NCBI RefSeq assembly: GCF_900111485.1
Contig: NZ_FOIC01000013.1
Location: forward strand, 33,341 to 97,340
DNA length: 64,000 nt
Reading direction: 5' to 3'
Source: Natrinema hispanicum
GTDB taxonomy: Archaea > Halobacteriota > Halobacteria > Halobacteriales > Natrialbaceae
Under the pieces are notes generated by a model. The model worked only from the letters and a program-made list of their open reading frames with translations, was not told the origin of the DNA and ran no database searches. This document shows, piece after piece, positions 52,620-62,242 of this stretch (its first letter is position 1; every line of letters starts with the position of its first letter). The translations under genes were made by a program, and so were the position numbers.

Positions 52620-52799
52620 TAGCCAACCGGACGATTTCCGCGCGGGTAAACCTTTCAGTACGGACTGTCATCCTTGTGAACCTGTCACATGTGGCAGTGA
52701 TACGAACGGCTGGCCGAGGTCGTGGTCGCTGTTCGCCGCGTGTCGGCCCATCTACGTCGGAAAGACAATCATTTATCGGAAGCGACGTTATCGCTGGGC

Positions 52800-53039
52800 A
52801 TGCAAGCTTGGTCGACCGACGACGGTGACACCGTCTACATCTCGGAGACGGAGGGCGACAAGGGATCGAAAGGGCCGTTTCTCGTCGTCTATGAGTCCAG
52901 CGACGCCGAGCGCCGCTATGGCTGGTTCTGTACGAACTGCGAGTCCCTCGATACCGCGATGGACGCGATGGGCCGGATCAAGTGCAACCGGTGTGGTAAC
53001 TTCCGCAAACCGACCGAGTGGGACGCCGCCCACGAGTAA
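52800..53039 (+). CDS. Small four-cysteine protein
   Basis: A 79-residue protein. YGWFCTNCESLDTAMDAMGRIKCNRCGNFRKP holds two CxxC pairs that would bind zinc. The N-terminal half is a two-strand acidic segment (YISETEGDKGSKGPFLVVYESS). It resembles a haloarchaeal DUF5816-type family (name from memory). The start at 52800 is a clear ATG; the longer frame from 52722 adds 26 basic residues. Confidence 0.78.
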   Translation: MQAWSTDDGDTVYISETEGDKGSKGPFLVVYESSDAERRYGWFCTNCESLDTAMDAMGRIKCNRCGNFRKPTEWDAAHE

Positions 53040-53255
53040 CGTCTGCCCGCCGCTCTCGTGGGTATCGTTCGTGTTGTCCGCGTTTCGTCATGGCCTCGCT
53101 GTTGGTGAATAGCACTCCCTATTGTTAGTCGCAACCCAACTCCGATAAGACAGATGACCGAAACTATTGCAGGTTGCTTCGAAGACGCGCAGTGATACGG
53201 CGAATCTTTGTCACGTACTAACATTTATGAGGGACGGTCTCATAGATGGTATCGA

Positions 53256-53579
53256 ATGGGTCCTGTTAACATGCGACTCGTCGAGCAGGCCAGGTCGATC
53301 TTCGCAGAGTTGGGTTACACCGTCGAAGGCAACGGCCCCGAATTCCGCGCTGAACGTGCGTGGAAAGTCGTTCACGTAAACACCGTTCTCGAGGCGGACG
53401 AGCTGCCGGCCGCATCGGCGGGACAGTTCCACTGTTTCGTCGCCGAACCAGACGATGCCGATGACCTCGAGACACGACTCGAGCGGGCCGAGCCGAACTA
53501 CGAGTGGGCGATTATCGTCGTCGACGGGGAAGACTATCAGGTCGAACGAGCGCCCCCAGGACCCCGAGCATCGGCATAA
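53256..53579 (+). CDS. Small haloarchaeal protein of unknown function
   Basis: A 107-residue acidic protein with VEQARSIFAELGYTVEGNGPEFRAERAWKVVHVNTVL, then PNYEWAIIVVDGEDYQVER. The look is a compact alpha/beta fold of a haloarchaeal conserved family (DUF7116-like from memory). A CATTTATG box at 53223-53230, about 30 nt upstream, supports ATG 53256; ATG 53271 is the alternative. Confidence 0.68.
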   Translation: MGPVNMRLVEQARSIFAELGYTVEGNGPEFRAERAWKVVHVNTVLEADELPAASAGQFHCFVAEPDDADDLETRLERAEPNYEWAIIVVDGEDYQVERAPPGPRASA

Positions 53580-53610
53580 AAACAGCAGCGAGCAGATCGT
53601 CGTTATTTTT
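53578..53610. terminator. Bidirectional T-rich terminator region
   Basis: Between convergent genes, A5 at 53578-53582 gives T5 on the minus strand 21 nt after the aminotransferase stop, and T5 at 53606-53610 serves the plus-strand gene. Each strand therefore has its own T-run. Confidence 0.5.
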
Positions 53611-54814
53611 CGAGCGCGCGTCGCGTCGCAGTCACACCGGCACCTGGATCGACATCTGCGCCCATCGACTCCAAGACGTCACCCAGCGCCGTCACGACGT
53701 AGATGACGTTCTCAGGTCGTGCGGAATGTCCCATACAGCCGATCCGGAAGATTTCGCCGGCGAGATCGCCGAGTCCGCCCGCGATCTCCAGATCGTACTG
53801 CTCGAGTAAGGCATCACAAACGTCGCCGTCGTCGATGCCGTCGGGAACGCGGACGGCGTTGAGACTCGGCAGCCAGTACTCGTCGGGGGCGTTCATCTCG
53901 AGGCCCATCGCCTCGACGCCGGCTTTCAGCGCGCCGGCGAGCCGTTCGTGGCGCGCCCAGCGATCTTCGATCCCCTCCTCGGCGACGAGTCGCAGGGCCT
54001 CTCGGATCGCGTAGACGTTCGTGATCGGCGCGGTGTGATGATAGGAGCGCTCGTCGCCCCAGTAGCCCTCGAGCAAGGAGAGATCGAGGTACCACGAGCG
54101 GGGATCTTCCTCGCGCGAGAGGACCTTGTCCATTGCCTCGTCCGAGAGCGTCAGCGGGCTCGCACCCGGTGGACAGGAGAGACACTTCTGTGGACCAGAG
54201 TAGGCCACGTCGATGTCCCACTCGTCGACGCGCAGTTCGACGCCGCCAAGCGACGTGACGGTGTCGGCGATCACGAGCGCGTCGTGGTCGTGGGCTGCGG
54301 CCGTCAGCTCGGAGACAGCAGGTTGAAGCACGCCCGTACTCGTCTCGGCGTGGACGAACCCGAAGATATCGGGGTCGTGTTCGGCCAGCGCATCCGCGAC
54401 CACGTCGGGCTCGAGGGGTTCGCCCCACGGCGCATCGACTTCGACGACCTCGCCGCCGGCCCGCTGGGCCATTGTGGCCATCCGGCCGCCGAAGTAGCCG
54501 TTGGTCGGGACGAGCATCGTATCGCCGGGTTCGACGACGTTGCCGATCGCGGCTTCCATTGCGGCCGAGCCGGTCCCCGAAACCGGAATCGTCCACTGGT
54601 TGTCCGTCCGGAAGGTGTAGCGCAACAGCTCTTGGACCTCGTCCATGATCTCGATAAACGAGGGATCGAGGTGGCCCACGAGCGGCGTGCTCATCGCCCG
54701 CAGCACGCGTGGATTGACGTCGCTCGGTCCGGGCCCCATCAGGGTGCGATCCGGTGGTGTGAGTTCGCCAACGGATGGCGCGCGAGTCGCCTCGGTCGAC
54801 GGTTGCTGAGCCAT
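53603..54814 (-). CDS. Alanine-glyoxylate/serine-pyruvate-type aminotransferase
   Basis: A 403-residue PLP enzyme of class V. The phosphate-binding [13 protein letters not shown], aspartate of [11 protein letters not shown], and PLP lysine K210 in [15 protein letters not shown] are visible. The N-terminal [14 protein letters not shown] is characteristic of alanine-glyoxylate or serine-glyoxylate aminotransferases. It moves amino groups among alanine, glyoxylate, serine and pyruvate; exact pair unknown. The long frame further upstream is rejected because it overlaps a plus-strand gene and is Arg-rich. Confidence 0.92.
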   Translation of the reverse strand: MAQQPSTEATRAPSVGELTPPDRTLMGPGPSDVNPRVLRAMSTPLVGHLDPSFIEIMDEVQELLRYTFRTDNQWTIPVSGTGSAAMEAAIGNVVEPGDTMLVPTNGYFGGRMATMAQRAGGEVVEVDAPWGEPLEPDVVADALAEHDPDIFGFVHAETSTGVLQPAVSELTAAAHDHDALVIADTVTSLGGVELRVDEWDIDVAYSGPQKCLSCPPGASPLTLSDEAMDKVLSREEDPRSWYLDLSLLEGYWGDERSYHHTAPITNVYAIREALRLVAEEGIEDRWARHERLAGALKAGVEAMGLEMNAPDEYWLPSLNAVRVPDGIDDGDVCDALLEQYDLEIAGGLGDLAGEIFRIGCMGHSARPENVIYVVTALGDVLESMGADVDPGAGVTATRRALEK

Positions 54815-54994
54815 GGGCGTGTGCTCGCCGGCCACTTGCAAAGACCTACCGACAGCGGCGAACGATCGCTCCCGTTCGGACCCCGACGATCGGGTGTCGG
54901 GCGTCCCGTCCGCAGACACATTATAGGGTTGTGCGAGGGGTGTTGACATAGCTACGAGGCGCTTAAGATGACCCGCCACATACCCGATATATCC

Positions 54995-55981
54995 ATGTTC
55001 GTCGGGCATGCCCTGCTCGCGTTCGCCGTCGCGGCGCTGGTCGCCGACTGGCGGGGATGGGATCGCCGGCCGGCCCTGCTCGTCGGAGCCGTCGCAGGTG
55101 CGTTCGCCGCGGTTCCGGATATCGACGTCGCATACGCGCTCGTCGGCCTGCTCGAGTGGCAGGCTCTCGGCGGCGATCTCGGGGCCCCGGCGGCGTTCTG
55201 GGGCGCGAGCCGGGCCGTCCACCGCTCGGTCACGCACTCGTTGGTCGTCGGGGCGGTCGCCGCGCCGGCGTTTGGACTGCTCGCCGTCCGCGGGCGCTCG
55301 GCGCGCTCGCGCGCCAGCCATCTCGCCGGGATCGCCCTTCTCGGGGCGCTCGTCGCGGTCGCGCTGATCTGGGATGGTCCCCTCGCCGCGTTCGTGATGA
55401 TACTGTTCGTAGCCAGTGGTATCCTCGTTTCCCGCGGGATCGCCTGGCTGTCGACGCTGCCACCAACGACGGTCGCCCTCGCTGCACTTTGGGGGCTCTG
55501 GTCGCATCCGTGGGGCGATCTCGTGACTGGCTCGCCACCCGACTGGCTGTTCCCCTTCGGCCCGCCGCTTCTCGAGTCACGCGTCATCCTCCATCCGGAC
55601 CCGACGCTGCACCTACTCGGTGCGTTCGCGGTCGAACTCGCCACGATCGCGTTCGCGATCGCGGTGGCGTATCGGGTCACCGACCGATCGATCCTCGCGT
55701 CCGTCGACCGCCGGGCCGCCGTCGGCGCTGTCTACGGTGTCGCCGCGCTCGCCGTGACGCCGCCGACGCTCGAGGTCTCGTATCACTTCGTCTTCTCCAT
55801 TCTTGGCGTTGGCCTCCTCTGTGGTGTCGTTCAGGACTCGTACTGGCGTCCCTTCCGCGCGCGCGATCGATTGCTCCCGTCCGTCGACGCGATCTTCGAG
55901 ACCGGGCTCACGACGGTCGCAGCTGTGGCCGTCGCGCTGGTTGCCTATGCCACCGTCTACCTGTTTGTCACGCCAGCGTGA
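54995..55981 (+). CDS. Membrane-bound metal-dependent hydrolase-like protein (YdjM family)
   Basis: A 328-residue protein with about six to eight membrane helices. AAVPDIDVAYALV and HRSVTHSLVVGAV carry the Asp and His residues of the YdjM/DUF457 family, whose members are annotated as membrane-bound hydrolases. A GATATAT box lies just ahead of this start. An ATG at 54968 would add nine residues. True activity is unknown. Confidence 0.82.
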   Translation: MFVGHALLAFAVAALVADWRGWDRRPALLVGAVAGAFAAVPDIDVAYALVGLLEWQALGGDLGAPAAFWGASRAVHRSVTHSLVVGAVAAPAFGLLAVRGRSARSRASHLAGIALLGALVAVALIWDGPLAAFVMILFVASGILVSRGIAWLSTLPPTTVALAALWGLWSHPWGDLVTGSPPDWLFPFGPPLLESRVILHPDPTLHLLGAFAVELATIAFAIAVAYRVTDRSILASVDRRAAVGAVYGVAALAVTPPTLEVSYHFVFSILGVGLLCGVVQDSYWRPFRARDRLLPSVDAIFETGLTTVAAVAVALVAYATVYLFVTPA

Positions 55982-56051
55982 TCTCCGTGCGTTCACGTCG
56001 AGTCACTGCGCGACGACTACGCTTTTGTGAGAACGGTCAGTACGATCCAGT

Positions 56052-56666
56052 GTGTCGCAGGCTTCACTCGAGGACCTGATCGCAGACGGCCGAACCAACG
56101 CAGCGATCGCGTGGGGATTGGTTAGTGCAATCGCGGCCGTCGGCGTCGGCGCGCTGGTGACCGGGAGCATCCTCTGGACGACGTTTGCAGTGGCGCTCGT
56201 GGTCCTTGCATTGTTCCCGCCGCTTGCCCTCCAGTCGCCACAGGTCATGCTTCCGTGGGAGGTGTTGTTGCTGGCGGCGCTCCCGATCTTCGATGCTGGC
56301 CTTGGCGTCGGAATGACGGGATACGTCACCTCGTATCTCTCCGTAGCGGCGATTGCACTCGTTCTCGCTGTCGAACTCCAGACGTTTACCGCCGTGCAGA
56401 TGACATCGGGATTCGCCATTATCTTTGTCGTCATCACGACGATGGCCGCGGCTGCCCTCTGGGCGCTCTTCCGATGGAGTGTCGCCGGCATCCTCGGCGT
56501 TCCGTTTCCGGCTGATCACGATGCCATCATGTGGGAGTTCGTCTATTCGGCCGTCGGTGGTCTCGTGGCCGGCGTCGTCTTCGAACTCTACTTCCGGCGA
56601 CTCGGCCGGTCCGAACACTGCAGTCCAACGGACGACACACCCATCGCGAGGGGTGAGGATGCGTAG
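56052..56666 (+). CDS. Polytopic membrane protein of unknown function
   Basis: A 204-residue protein starting at GTG 56052 (MSQASLEDLI), with five hydrophobic helices including AAIAWGLVSAIAAVGVGALV, VALVVLALFPPLAL, LLLAALPIFDAGLGVGMTGYV and SGFAIIFVVITTMAAAAL, and a final AVGGLVAGVVFELYF. It overlaps the next gene by 8 bp, so the two are co-expressed and probably interact. No family is recognised. Confidence 0.75.
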   Translation: MSQASLEDLIADGRTNAAIAWGLVSAIAAVGVGALVTGSILWTTFAVALVVLALFPPLALQSPQVMLPWEVLLLAALPIFDAGLGVGMTGYVTSYLSVAAIALVLAVELQTFTAVQMTSGFAIIFVVITTMAAAALWALFRWSVAGILGVPFPADHDAIMWEFVYSAVGGLVAGVVFELYFRRLGRSEHCSPTDDTPIARGEDA

Positions 56667-57318
56667 TCTCTCCAGTGTGTTGCCATCTCGGGAGCGCCAG
56701 CGACAGCTGACGTATCTCATGGAACTCGGGTTAATCGGGATGCTGTTCATCGGCATCGACAGGGGCAACGCTGGGATCGTCGTGAACACTGCAGTGGCGC
56801 TTTTCGTCACGCAACTCCCGCCGATTCTCGAGCGCGACTACGAGATTCCGATGGACCCGCGGCTCACACTCTGGATCACCACTGCCGTCTTCCTTCACGC
56901 GTTTGGCACCGTTGGCCTTCCGGGGACGACCAGAACGCTCTATACGCAACTCTGGTGGTGGGACCACATGACCCACGCGCTTTCGGCATCGATCGTCGCC
57001 GGTGTGGGCTATGCGACCGTCCGTGCGCTCCACGAGCACGCCGATGGCATTCATTTCCCCCGGCGGTTCGTCGCCGTCTTCATCCTGTTGTTCGTCCTCG
57101 CGTTCGGCGTCCTCTGGGAGATCCTCGAGTTTGCGATCGCGCTGTCGGCCGAGGCGTTCGGGATCGACGCCGTCCTCACGCAGTACGGGCTCTCGGATAC
57201 GATGCTCGACCTTGTGTTTAACTCGATCGGCGGACTGATCGTCGCGCTATGGGGTGGTGCTTACCTCGCGGATGTCTCCGGCGCGATTCGTGACCGTCTC
57301 GAGGCCCGAACCGAGTAG
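56659..57318 (+). CDS. Membrane protein resembling the DUF2238/YjdF family
   Basis: A 219-residue protein with about six helices. The central [21 protein letters not shown] and [20 protein letters not shown] are typical of the DUF2238 (YjdF-like) membrane family, including the H-x-x-H-like pattern and the glutamate-containing WEILEF. It overlaps the upstream membrane-protein gene by 8 bp. Function is unknown; coupling suggests a shared membrane complex. Confidence 0.78.
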   Translation: MRSLSSVLPSRERQRQLTYLMELGLIGMLFIGIDRGNAGIVVNTAVALFVTQLPPILERDYEIPMDPRLTLWITTAVFLHAFGTVGLPGTTRTLYTQLWWWDHMTHALSASIVAGVGYATVRALHEHADGIHFPRRFVAVFILLFVLAFGVLWEILEFAIALSAEAFGIDAVLTQYGLSDTMLDLVFNSIGGLIVALWGGAYLADVSGAIRDRLEARTE

Positions 57319-57394
57319 GCGACATCACGAGCGCTCTTCCAACCCGAAAACGACGCGCAGTTTTACGTCGGGTTGTGGTGTAGTGACATGGGCG

Positions 57395-57595
57395 ATGGTC
57401 TTCAAAAAAATCACGCTCATCGGAACCAGTCCTGACAGCTTCGATGCAGCAGCCGACGACGCAATCGACCGCGCAGAAGAGACACTTCAGAACGTTCACT
57501 GGATCGAAGTCGACGAACTCGGCGTCGAGGTCGCAAGCGTCGACGACCGGGAGTACCAAGCCGAAGTCACCGTCGCGTTCGAACTCGAGGAGTGA
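57395..57595 (+). CDS. Dodecin, flavin-storage protein
   Basis: A 66-residue protein. [24 protein letters not shown] is near-identical in form to Halobacterium dodecin. The flavin-stacking W36 (VHWIEV) and Q55 (EYQAEV) are both present, so flavin or lumichrome binding in the dodecameric shell is expected. It is monocistronic, with a well-formed terminator hairpin downstream. Confidence 0.95.
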   Translation: MVFKKITLIGTSPDSFDAAADDAIDRAEETLQNVHWIEVDELGVEVASVDDREYQAEVTVAFELEE

Positions 57596-57626
57596 CCTGA
57601 CGGCCGCCAAACCGGCCGGAAGTCGA

Positions 57627-57656
57627 GCAGCCACTCGCCGGCTGCCACTCCTTTTT
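57627..57656 (+). terminator. Hairpin and T-run after dodecin
   Basis: GCAGCC (57627-57632) pairs with GGCTGC (57640-57645) and is followed by T5 at 57652-57656. It lies between the convergent dodecin and IscA-type genes. Confidence 0.6.
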
Positions 57657-57727
57657 CACAGCAGTTCTGGCTCGAGAGATGGACGGAGACCGGAGCCGTG
57701 ACCGCTCAGAAGCGAGACCGGGATCGG

Positions 57728-58102
57728 TTACGTTCGGAACGATTCGCCACAGCCACACTCGCTGACGACGTTTGGATTGTCGACGTGGAATCCTTCGGCC
57801 TGCAGCCCGCTTTCGTAGTCGAGGACGCTGCCCTCGATGTACTTCAGGCTCGCCGGATCGACGAACACGCGCAGATCGTGATGTTCGTAGATCGTATCGT
57901 CTTCGTCGGGCGCATCGTCGAAGCGCATCCCGTAAGAGAGGCCGGCACAGCCTCCCTGCTGGACGAACAGCCGGAGGCCTGCCTCCGTGACGTCGAGGCC
58001 CTCTCCCTCGAGCAGCGAAATGGCCTGCTCGGCCGCGTCTTCGGTCACTTCGATCTTCGGGCGCGTGTCTGCTTCCCCGCCGTCGATACTGTCCGTGCTC
58101 AT
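57728..58102 (-). CDS. IscA/ErpA/HesB-type Fe-S carrier protein
   Basis: A 124-residue A-type carrier. The three cysteines are C52 (QQGGCAGLSYGM), C116 and C118 (VVSECGCGESF), the family arrangement C-x(60-65)-C-G-C. These proteins transfer clusters to apo-enzymes. The ATG at 58102 gives the usual 15-residue acidic lead-in; the longer frame adds a non-homologous tail. Other Fe-S related genes in the window are the Nfu-type and BolA genes near 15 kb. Confidence 0.92.
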   Translation of the reverse strand: MSTDSIDGGEADTRPKIEVTEDAAEQAISLLEGEGLDVTEAGLRLFVQQGGCAGLSYGMRFDDAPDEDDTIYEHHDLRVFVDPASLKYIEGSVLDYESGLQAEGFHVDNPNVVSECGCGESFRT

Positions 58103-58381
58103 ACCCACCCATTCCGGCGCAACGATGTTAACTGTGACGCCCTCAGTAGGCAGAGACACTAGCCGAATCCGGTTACGCAGTCGGCTGGGTCCGCGTTCGT
58201 CTCTCGTCTCGCCCGAACTGATTCACACACTGTTCGCAGGACCGTCATGTGATCAGGGGTGCCGTGGTCGTCATACTGCCGGACAAACCGGTTCATCTCT
58301 CGATCACACCCAAGACGCTGTCGCCAACGGCGACAGCCGTCGAGACGCGATCGAGTAGTCACTGACGTTTGTCCGGTCGTC

Positions 58382-58606
58382 TCAGTAGCTCTGATAGCCG
58401 CTCGAGCGTTGCCGAAGCAACCGATACCAGGTCCCGAACTGCCGTCGGTCGTTTCGCGACAGCTCGATATCGTGTTCTGCCAGCAGCTCGAGCATCCGTT
58501 CGAGTTCGCAGTCGTACCACATCGAGAGGAGCCGCACGTTCCGCTGTGCGTAATCGTAGTTGCGCTCGAGGACGCGCCCGTCCATCGGATCGACACGCGG
58601 TTCCAT
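58382..58606 (-). CDS. Small charged protein, unknown function
   Basis: A 74-residue protein with mostly helical segments (VLERNYDYAQRNVRLLSMWYDCELERMLELL then AEHDIELSRNDRRQFGTWYRLL). The composition is protein-like with many aromatic and acidic residues, unlike antisense reading frames here. No family is recognised. It is isolated, convergent to nothing, between the IscA-type gene and hisD. Confidence 0.6.
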   Translation of the reverse strand: MEPRVDPMDGRVLERNYDYAQRNVRLLSMWYDCELERMLELLAEHDIELSRNDRRQFGTWYRLLRQRSSGYQSY

Positions 58607-58695
58607 CTCACTGCTTACTCCGTGTTCCAGCTACGTAAAACCGATATGCGCTTCCGTAACCTATTTCCAGCCGCTCAATCGCGGATTACCACCCG

Positions 58696-59988
58696 TTAGC
58701 GGTCGGTCTCGTCGTCCAGCCGAAGCCGGACGCTCGCGGCGTGGGCCTCGAGCCCTTCCGCGTCGGCGAGAGTGGTGATCGTCTCACCGAGGTCGGCCAA
58801 GCCGTCCGCGGAGAGGCGCTGGACCGTCGTCGACCGAAGGAACGTCTCGACCGAGAGGCCACCGGCTACGCGCGCCCCACCGTTGGTCGGCAGGACGTGG
58901 TTCGTACCACTGGCGTAGTCGCCCGCTGCGACAGGCGTGTTTGGCCCGAGGAAGACGCTGCCTGCGCTGTCGATGCGCTCTAAGATCGACTCGTCGTCAT
59001 CGGCGATGATCGAGAGGTGTTCGGGGGCGTACGCCTCCGTAAAGAGGATCGCCTCACTCATCGATCGTGCGTGGAGGACCCCACTCGCATCGTTCGCGAG
59101 CGCTTCCCGGATAATCTCTGCACGGTCGCGGTCGCCGACCTGTTCGTCGACGGCTACAGCCACAGCGTCGGCGGTCGCCTCGTTGTCCGTGACGGCCACG
59201 ACCGAAGCGTTCGGATCGTGTTCAGCCTGAGCGATCAGTTCCGCGGCGACGAGCGCTGGATCTGCACTTTCGTCTGCTACCACGACGACTTCGCTCGGGC
59301 CCGCAAGAAAGTCGATTTCGACGTCACCCCGGACCTCGGCTTTGGCCGCGGTGACCCACTTATTGCCGGGTCCAACGATCTTATGAACGTTGGTGATCGT
59401 CTCCGTTCCATAGGCCAGCCCCGCGATCCCCTGTGCGCCGCCGACGCTGTAGACCGTGTCCGCGCCCGCGATGTGGATCGCCGCCAGCGTCACCGGGTTC
59501 AACTCGTCTGCCGGTGGCGTGACGACTGACACATGGTCGACGCCGGCGACGACCGCCGGGACGATCCCCATAATCGCGCTCGAGGGATACGCCGCCGAGC
59601 CGCCGGGGACGTAGACGCCGACGCGCTCGAGCGATCGAAAGCGCCGCCCGAGCGTCCGTCCCTCGCTGAACTCTCGTTGCCAGTCGTCGGGGAGTTGCGC
59701 CTCGTGGAACTCTCGGACGTTCGCCACGGCCGTCTCGATCGCATTGCGAATGCCGTCGTCGACCTCGTCAGCGGCTCGCTCGCACTTGTCGGTGATCTCT
59801 ATGTTGCCGACCTCAATGCCGTCGAACTCGCTCGTAAACTCGCGGACAGCGACGTCGCCCTCGGTGCGGACCCGGTCGACGATGTCGCGGACGTCTCCCC
59901 TGACCGCCTCGATGCCAGCGTCGCGCTCGAAGAAGGCAGCGCGATCGTCCGGCCCGAGGTCAGAAATCGCCTGCACGTCGATTGTCAT
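58696..59988 (-). CDS. hisD: Histidinol dehydrogenase
   Basis: A 430-residue zinc and NAD enzyme that performs the last two steps of histidine synthesis, oxidising histidinol to histidine. Marks include VGVYVPGGSAAYPSSAIMG, VGGAQGIAGLAYGTETI, GPGNKWVTAAKAEV, DFLAGPSEVVVVADESADP, EHDPNASVVAVT and AYAPEHLSII with the zinc-ligand His region. Length is typical. It is separate from other his genes. The ATG at 59988 starts MTIDVQAISDL; the upstream 26 residues of the longer frame are non-homologous. Confidence 0.96.
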   Translation of the reverse strand: MTIDVQAISDLGPDDRAAFFERDAGIEAVRGDVRDIVDRVRTEGDVAVREFTSEFDGIEVGNIEITDKCERAADEVDDGIRNAIETAVANVREFHEAQLPDDWQREFSEGRTLGRRFRSLERVGVYVPGGSAAYPSSAIMGIVPAVVAGVDHVSVVTPPADELNPVTLAAIHIAGADTVYSVGGAQGIAGLAYGTETITNVHKIVGPGNKWVTAAKAEVRGDVEIDFLAGPSEVVVVADESADPALVAAELIAQAEHDPNASVVAVTDNEATADAVAVAVDEQVGDRDRAEIIREALANDASGVLHARSMSEAILFTEAYAPEHLSIIADDDESILERIDSAGSVFLGPNTPVAAGDYASGTNHVLPTNGGARVAGGLSVETFLRSTTVQRLSADGLADLGETITTLADAEGLEAHAASVRLRLDDETDR

Positions 59989-60031
59989 GCCTCTGGATTC
60001 GGACGGCGGGCGAAAAACGGTTTCCTTCCGC

Positions 60032-60253
60032 TCATGTCTCCCCGCGTTCGATCGGCCAGAGGCCAACGAAGTCGAGGGTCGCCCTGACGAACAGATAGAC
60101 GAGCAGCCCGAAGCCGACGATCGCTAGCGGTGCCTGGATGAGATCCGCGACCTCCACCTCGAGGACGATCCGGCTCAGTCCACGGATGACGAAACTCACG
60201 ATCACGAGCGCAAATCCGATGAGCGAGAGTTTGACGAATCCCGACTGGTCCAT
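60032..60253 (-). CDS. Small two-helix membrane protein
   Basis: A 73-residue protein with two hydrophobic helices (VKLSLIGFALVIVSFVI and APLAIVGFGLLVYLFVRATLDF) joined by an acidic linker. It is the gene immediately upstream of hisD on the same strand. The longer frame to 60442 is rejected as Arg-rich. No family is recognised. Confidence 0.6.
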   Translation of the reverse strand: MDQSGFVKLSLIGFALVIVSFVIRGLSRIVLEVEVADLIQAPLAIVGFGLLVYLFVRATLDFVGLWPIERGET

Positions 60254-60323
60254 AGCGAGCCGTACGCCCGGGATCGCTAAATGATGTCGGTTGGTTCTAC
60301 GGCGGCGAGCGCGCCAACAGCCA

Positions 60324-61166
60324 TCATCGAACGTCGGCGCTGGCAGCCCGGCTGATCGCGTAAATCGCGACCGAGCCGAAAGCGAGCGCGAGACAGACGA
60401 GGACGGCCAGCGCTGGCACGAGCGTATCCCACATTCCCCCAAAGCGGGTGACTTCGATCACCGTCATCGTGTCCTCGCCGAGCATCACCGCGCGGGTAGC
60501 GTCGACGCCATACGTGATCGGATTGAATGTCGCGACCGTCTGGATCCACGTCGGGAGCGCTGGCAGCGGGAGGAACGCGCTCGAGACGAACAGCAAGGGC
60601 AGCTGGAGCAGGTTCGCCCCGATAATCGTCGACTCCTCGTCGCGGGTCACCACGGCGAGCACGTTCGAGAACGCGGTGAACCAGACCGAAAACAGGACGC
60701 AGATGCCCGCGATCGCGACGGCCCCAACCAGCCCGGTCGCGATCTCGGCACCCAGTATCACGCCTAGACTGAGCACGATCGTCACCTGTGCAATGATACG
60801 GACAACCTCGGCCAGCGTCTTGCCGACGAAGACGGCGACGCGGTTCATCGGACTCACCAGCGTCTTTTCGAACATGCCGTTCTCGATGTCGTTGACCAGC
60901 CCGATCCCCGACGTCGCCGCCGCCACCAGCGCGACCTGGATCACGATCGCCGGCACGAGATACGTCTCGTAGGTAACTCCCTCGAGCGCACTCGTCGCGA
61001 CGCCGCCGAACACCTGCGTGAACAACACGAGGAAGATGATCGGCTGAACGAGCGAGACGACGAGTACGAACGGGTTCCGAACCGATTTGATCGTCCACCG
61101 AACGAACGTCGTCCACACGTCGCTTGCGAAGCTCCCGCCGTAGCGGTCGCCGGTCTTGACACTCAT
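60324..61166 (-). CDS. ABC-2 type exporter permease (DrrB-like)
   Basis: A 280-residue protein with six membrane helices (FVLVVSLVQPIIFLVLFTQVF at the start, then VIQVALVAAATSGIGLVNDIENGMFEKTLVSPMNR as the ABC-2 core, and later helices to the C-terminus). It forms an efflux pump with the ATPase, whose stop codon it overlaps by 4 bp (ATGA). Substrate is unknown; such DrrAB-type pumps export drugs or lipids. Confidence 0.9.
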   Translation of the reverse strand: MSVKTGDRYGGSFASDVWTTFVRWTIKSVRNPFVLVVSLVQPIIFLVLFTQVFGGVATSALEGVTYETYLVPAIVIQVALVAAATSGIGLVNDIENGMFEKTLVSPMNRVAVFVGKTLAEVVRIIAQVTIVLSLGVILGAEIATGLVGAVAIAGICVLFSVWFTAFSNVLAVVTRDEESTIIGANLLQLPLLFVSSAFLPLPALPTWIQTVATFNPITYGVDATRAVMLGEDTMTVIEVTRFGGMWDTLVPALAVLVCLALAFGSVAIYAISRAASADVR

Positions 61167-62242
61167 CGGCTCACCCCGTCGGCGTCCGGGGCGGCCCCCG
61201 TTTCGCCGTCGTCTGTCATCGCTGCTTCTCTCGCGTCACCGCCGTCACTGACCGCCTCGGCCTGCACATCGCCACCGTCGGCCGCGGCCGCTTCGGTTCG
61301 CTCCCCAGTCACCGCGAGGAACACGTCGTCGAGCGTCGGCGCGCGAACGTCGAACCCGACCACGCCGATATCGGCGTCCCGCAGCGCGACCAACAGATCC
61401 GTTCCGCGCGTTCGCGCGTCGCGTGCGGTCACCGTTAGGCCCGACTCGGTCGGCGTGATCGTCGCCCCCTCCGCGAACAGCGATTCGTCGCGGGCGACTG
61501 CCACCGCACGCTCGCTTTCGGCGGGCTCCGCCAGTTCGACGTCGAGGATCTCGCCCCCGACACGCCGTTTCAGCGTCTCGGGCGTTCCGTCCGCGACGAC
61601 CGAACCGTCCTGAATGACCGACAGCCGGTCGCACAACTGGTCGGCCTCCTCGAGATACTGCGTCGTCAGAAACACCGTCGTTCCCTCGTCGTTGATCCGC
61701 TGAAAGTACTCCCAGAGCCGATTTCGCGCTGCCGGATCGAGTCCGGTCGTCGGCTCGTCGAGGAACACGAGCGGCGGCCGGTGGACCAGCGCCGTCGCCG
61801 CATCCAATCGCTTTTTCATCCCACCGGAGAAATCGTCGGCGACCTTGTCCGCGACGTCGGTCAACTCGACGAGCGCAAGCAACTCGTCGATCCGGTCGCC
61901 CCGCTCGGCCCGTGACACGCCGTAGGCATCACACGCAAACCGGAGGTTTTCTCGAGCCGTCAACTCAGGGTCGATGCTCGTTTCCTGTGCCATGTACCCG
62001 ACCGTCGCTCGCACGCTCTGGGGCTCCGCGACGGCGTCGAATCCGTTGACCGTCACCGTGCCATCAGTCGGGCGCAACAGCGTTACCAGCGTCTTGATCA
62101 GCGTCGTCTTCCCTGCGCCATTGGGCCCCAGAAAGCCGAAAAACTCCCCAGTCTCTACGAGGAGATCGACACCGCGGACCGCTTCGGTCCCATCCGCGTA
62201 CGTCACCGCCACGTCGCGGGCCTCGATAGCGTACTCGGTCAC
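61163..62242 (-). CDS. ABC-2 exporter ATPase (DrrA-like)
   Basis: A 359-residue ATPase starting at GTG 62242. Walker A is GPNGAGKTT at 39-47, the signature is DFSGGMKKRLDAATAL, and Walker B is LVFLDEPTTGLDP; the switch His is replaced by Gln in LTTQYLEEADQL, as is usual in DrrA. The C-terminal 100 residues include a DrrA-type extension and an Ala/Asp/Gly-rich tail. An ATG at 62290 would add 16 basic residues. It is coupled to the permease gene by overlap. Confidence 0.9.
   Translation of the reverse strand: MTEYAIEARDVAVTYADGTEAVRGVDLLVETGEFFGFLGPNGAGKTTLIKTLVTLLRPTDGTVTVNGFDAVAEPQSVRATVGYMAQETSIDPELTARENLRFACDAYGVSRAERGDRIDELLALVELTDVADKVADDFSGGMKKRLDAATALVHRPPLVFLDEPTTGLDPAARNRLWEYFQRINDEGTTVFLTTQYLEEADQLCDRLSVIQDGSVVADGTPETLKRRVGGEILDVELAEPAESERAVAVARDESLFAEGATITPTESGLTVTARDARTRGTDLLVALRDADIGVVGFDVRAPTLDDVFLAVTGERTEAAAADGGDVQAEAVSDGGDAREAAMTDDGETGAAPDADGVSR

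Noticed and set aside
54815..55507. N-terminal extension of the aminotransferase frame
   Set aside because: Arg/Gly/Asp-rich shadow overlapping the plus-strand hydrolase-like gene. The family N-terminus starts near 54814.
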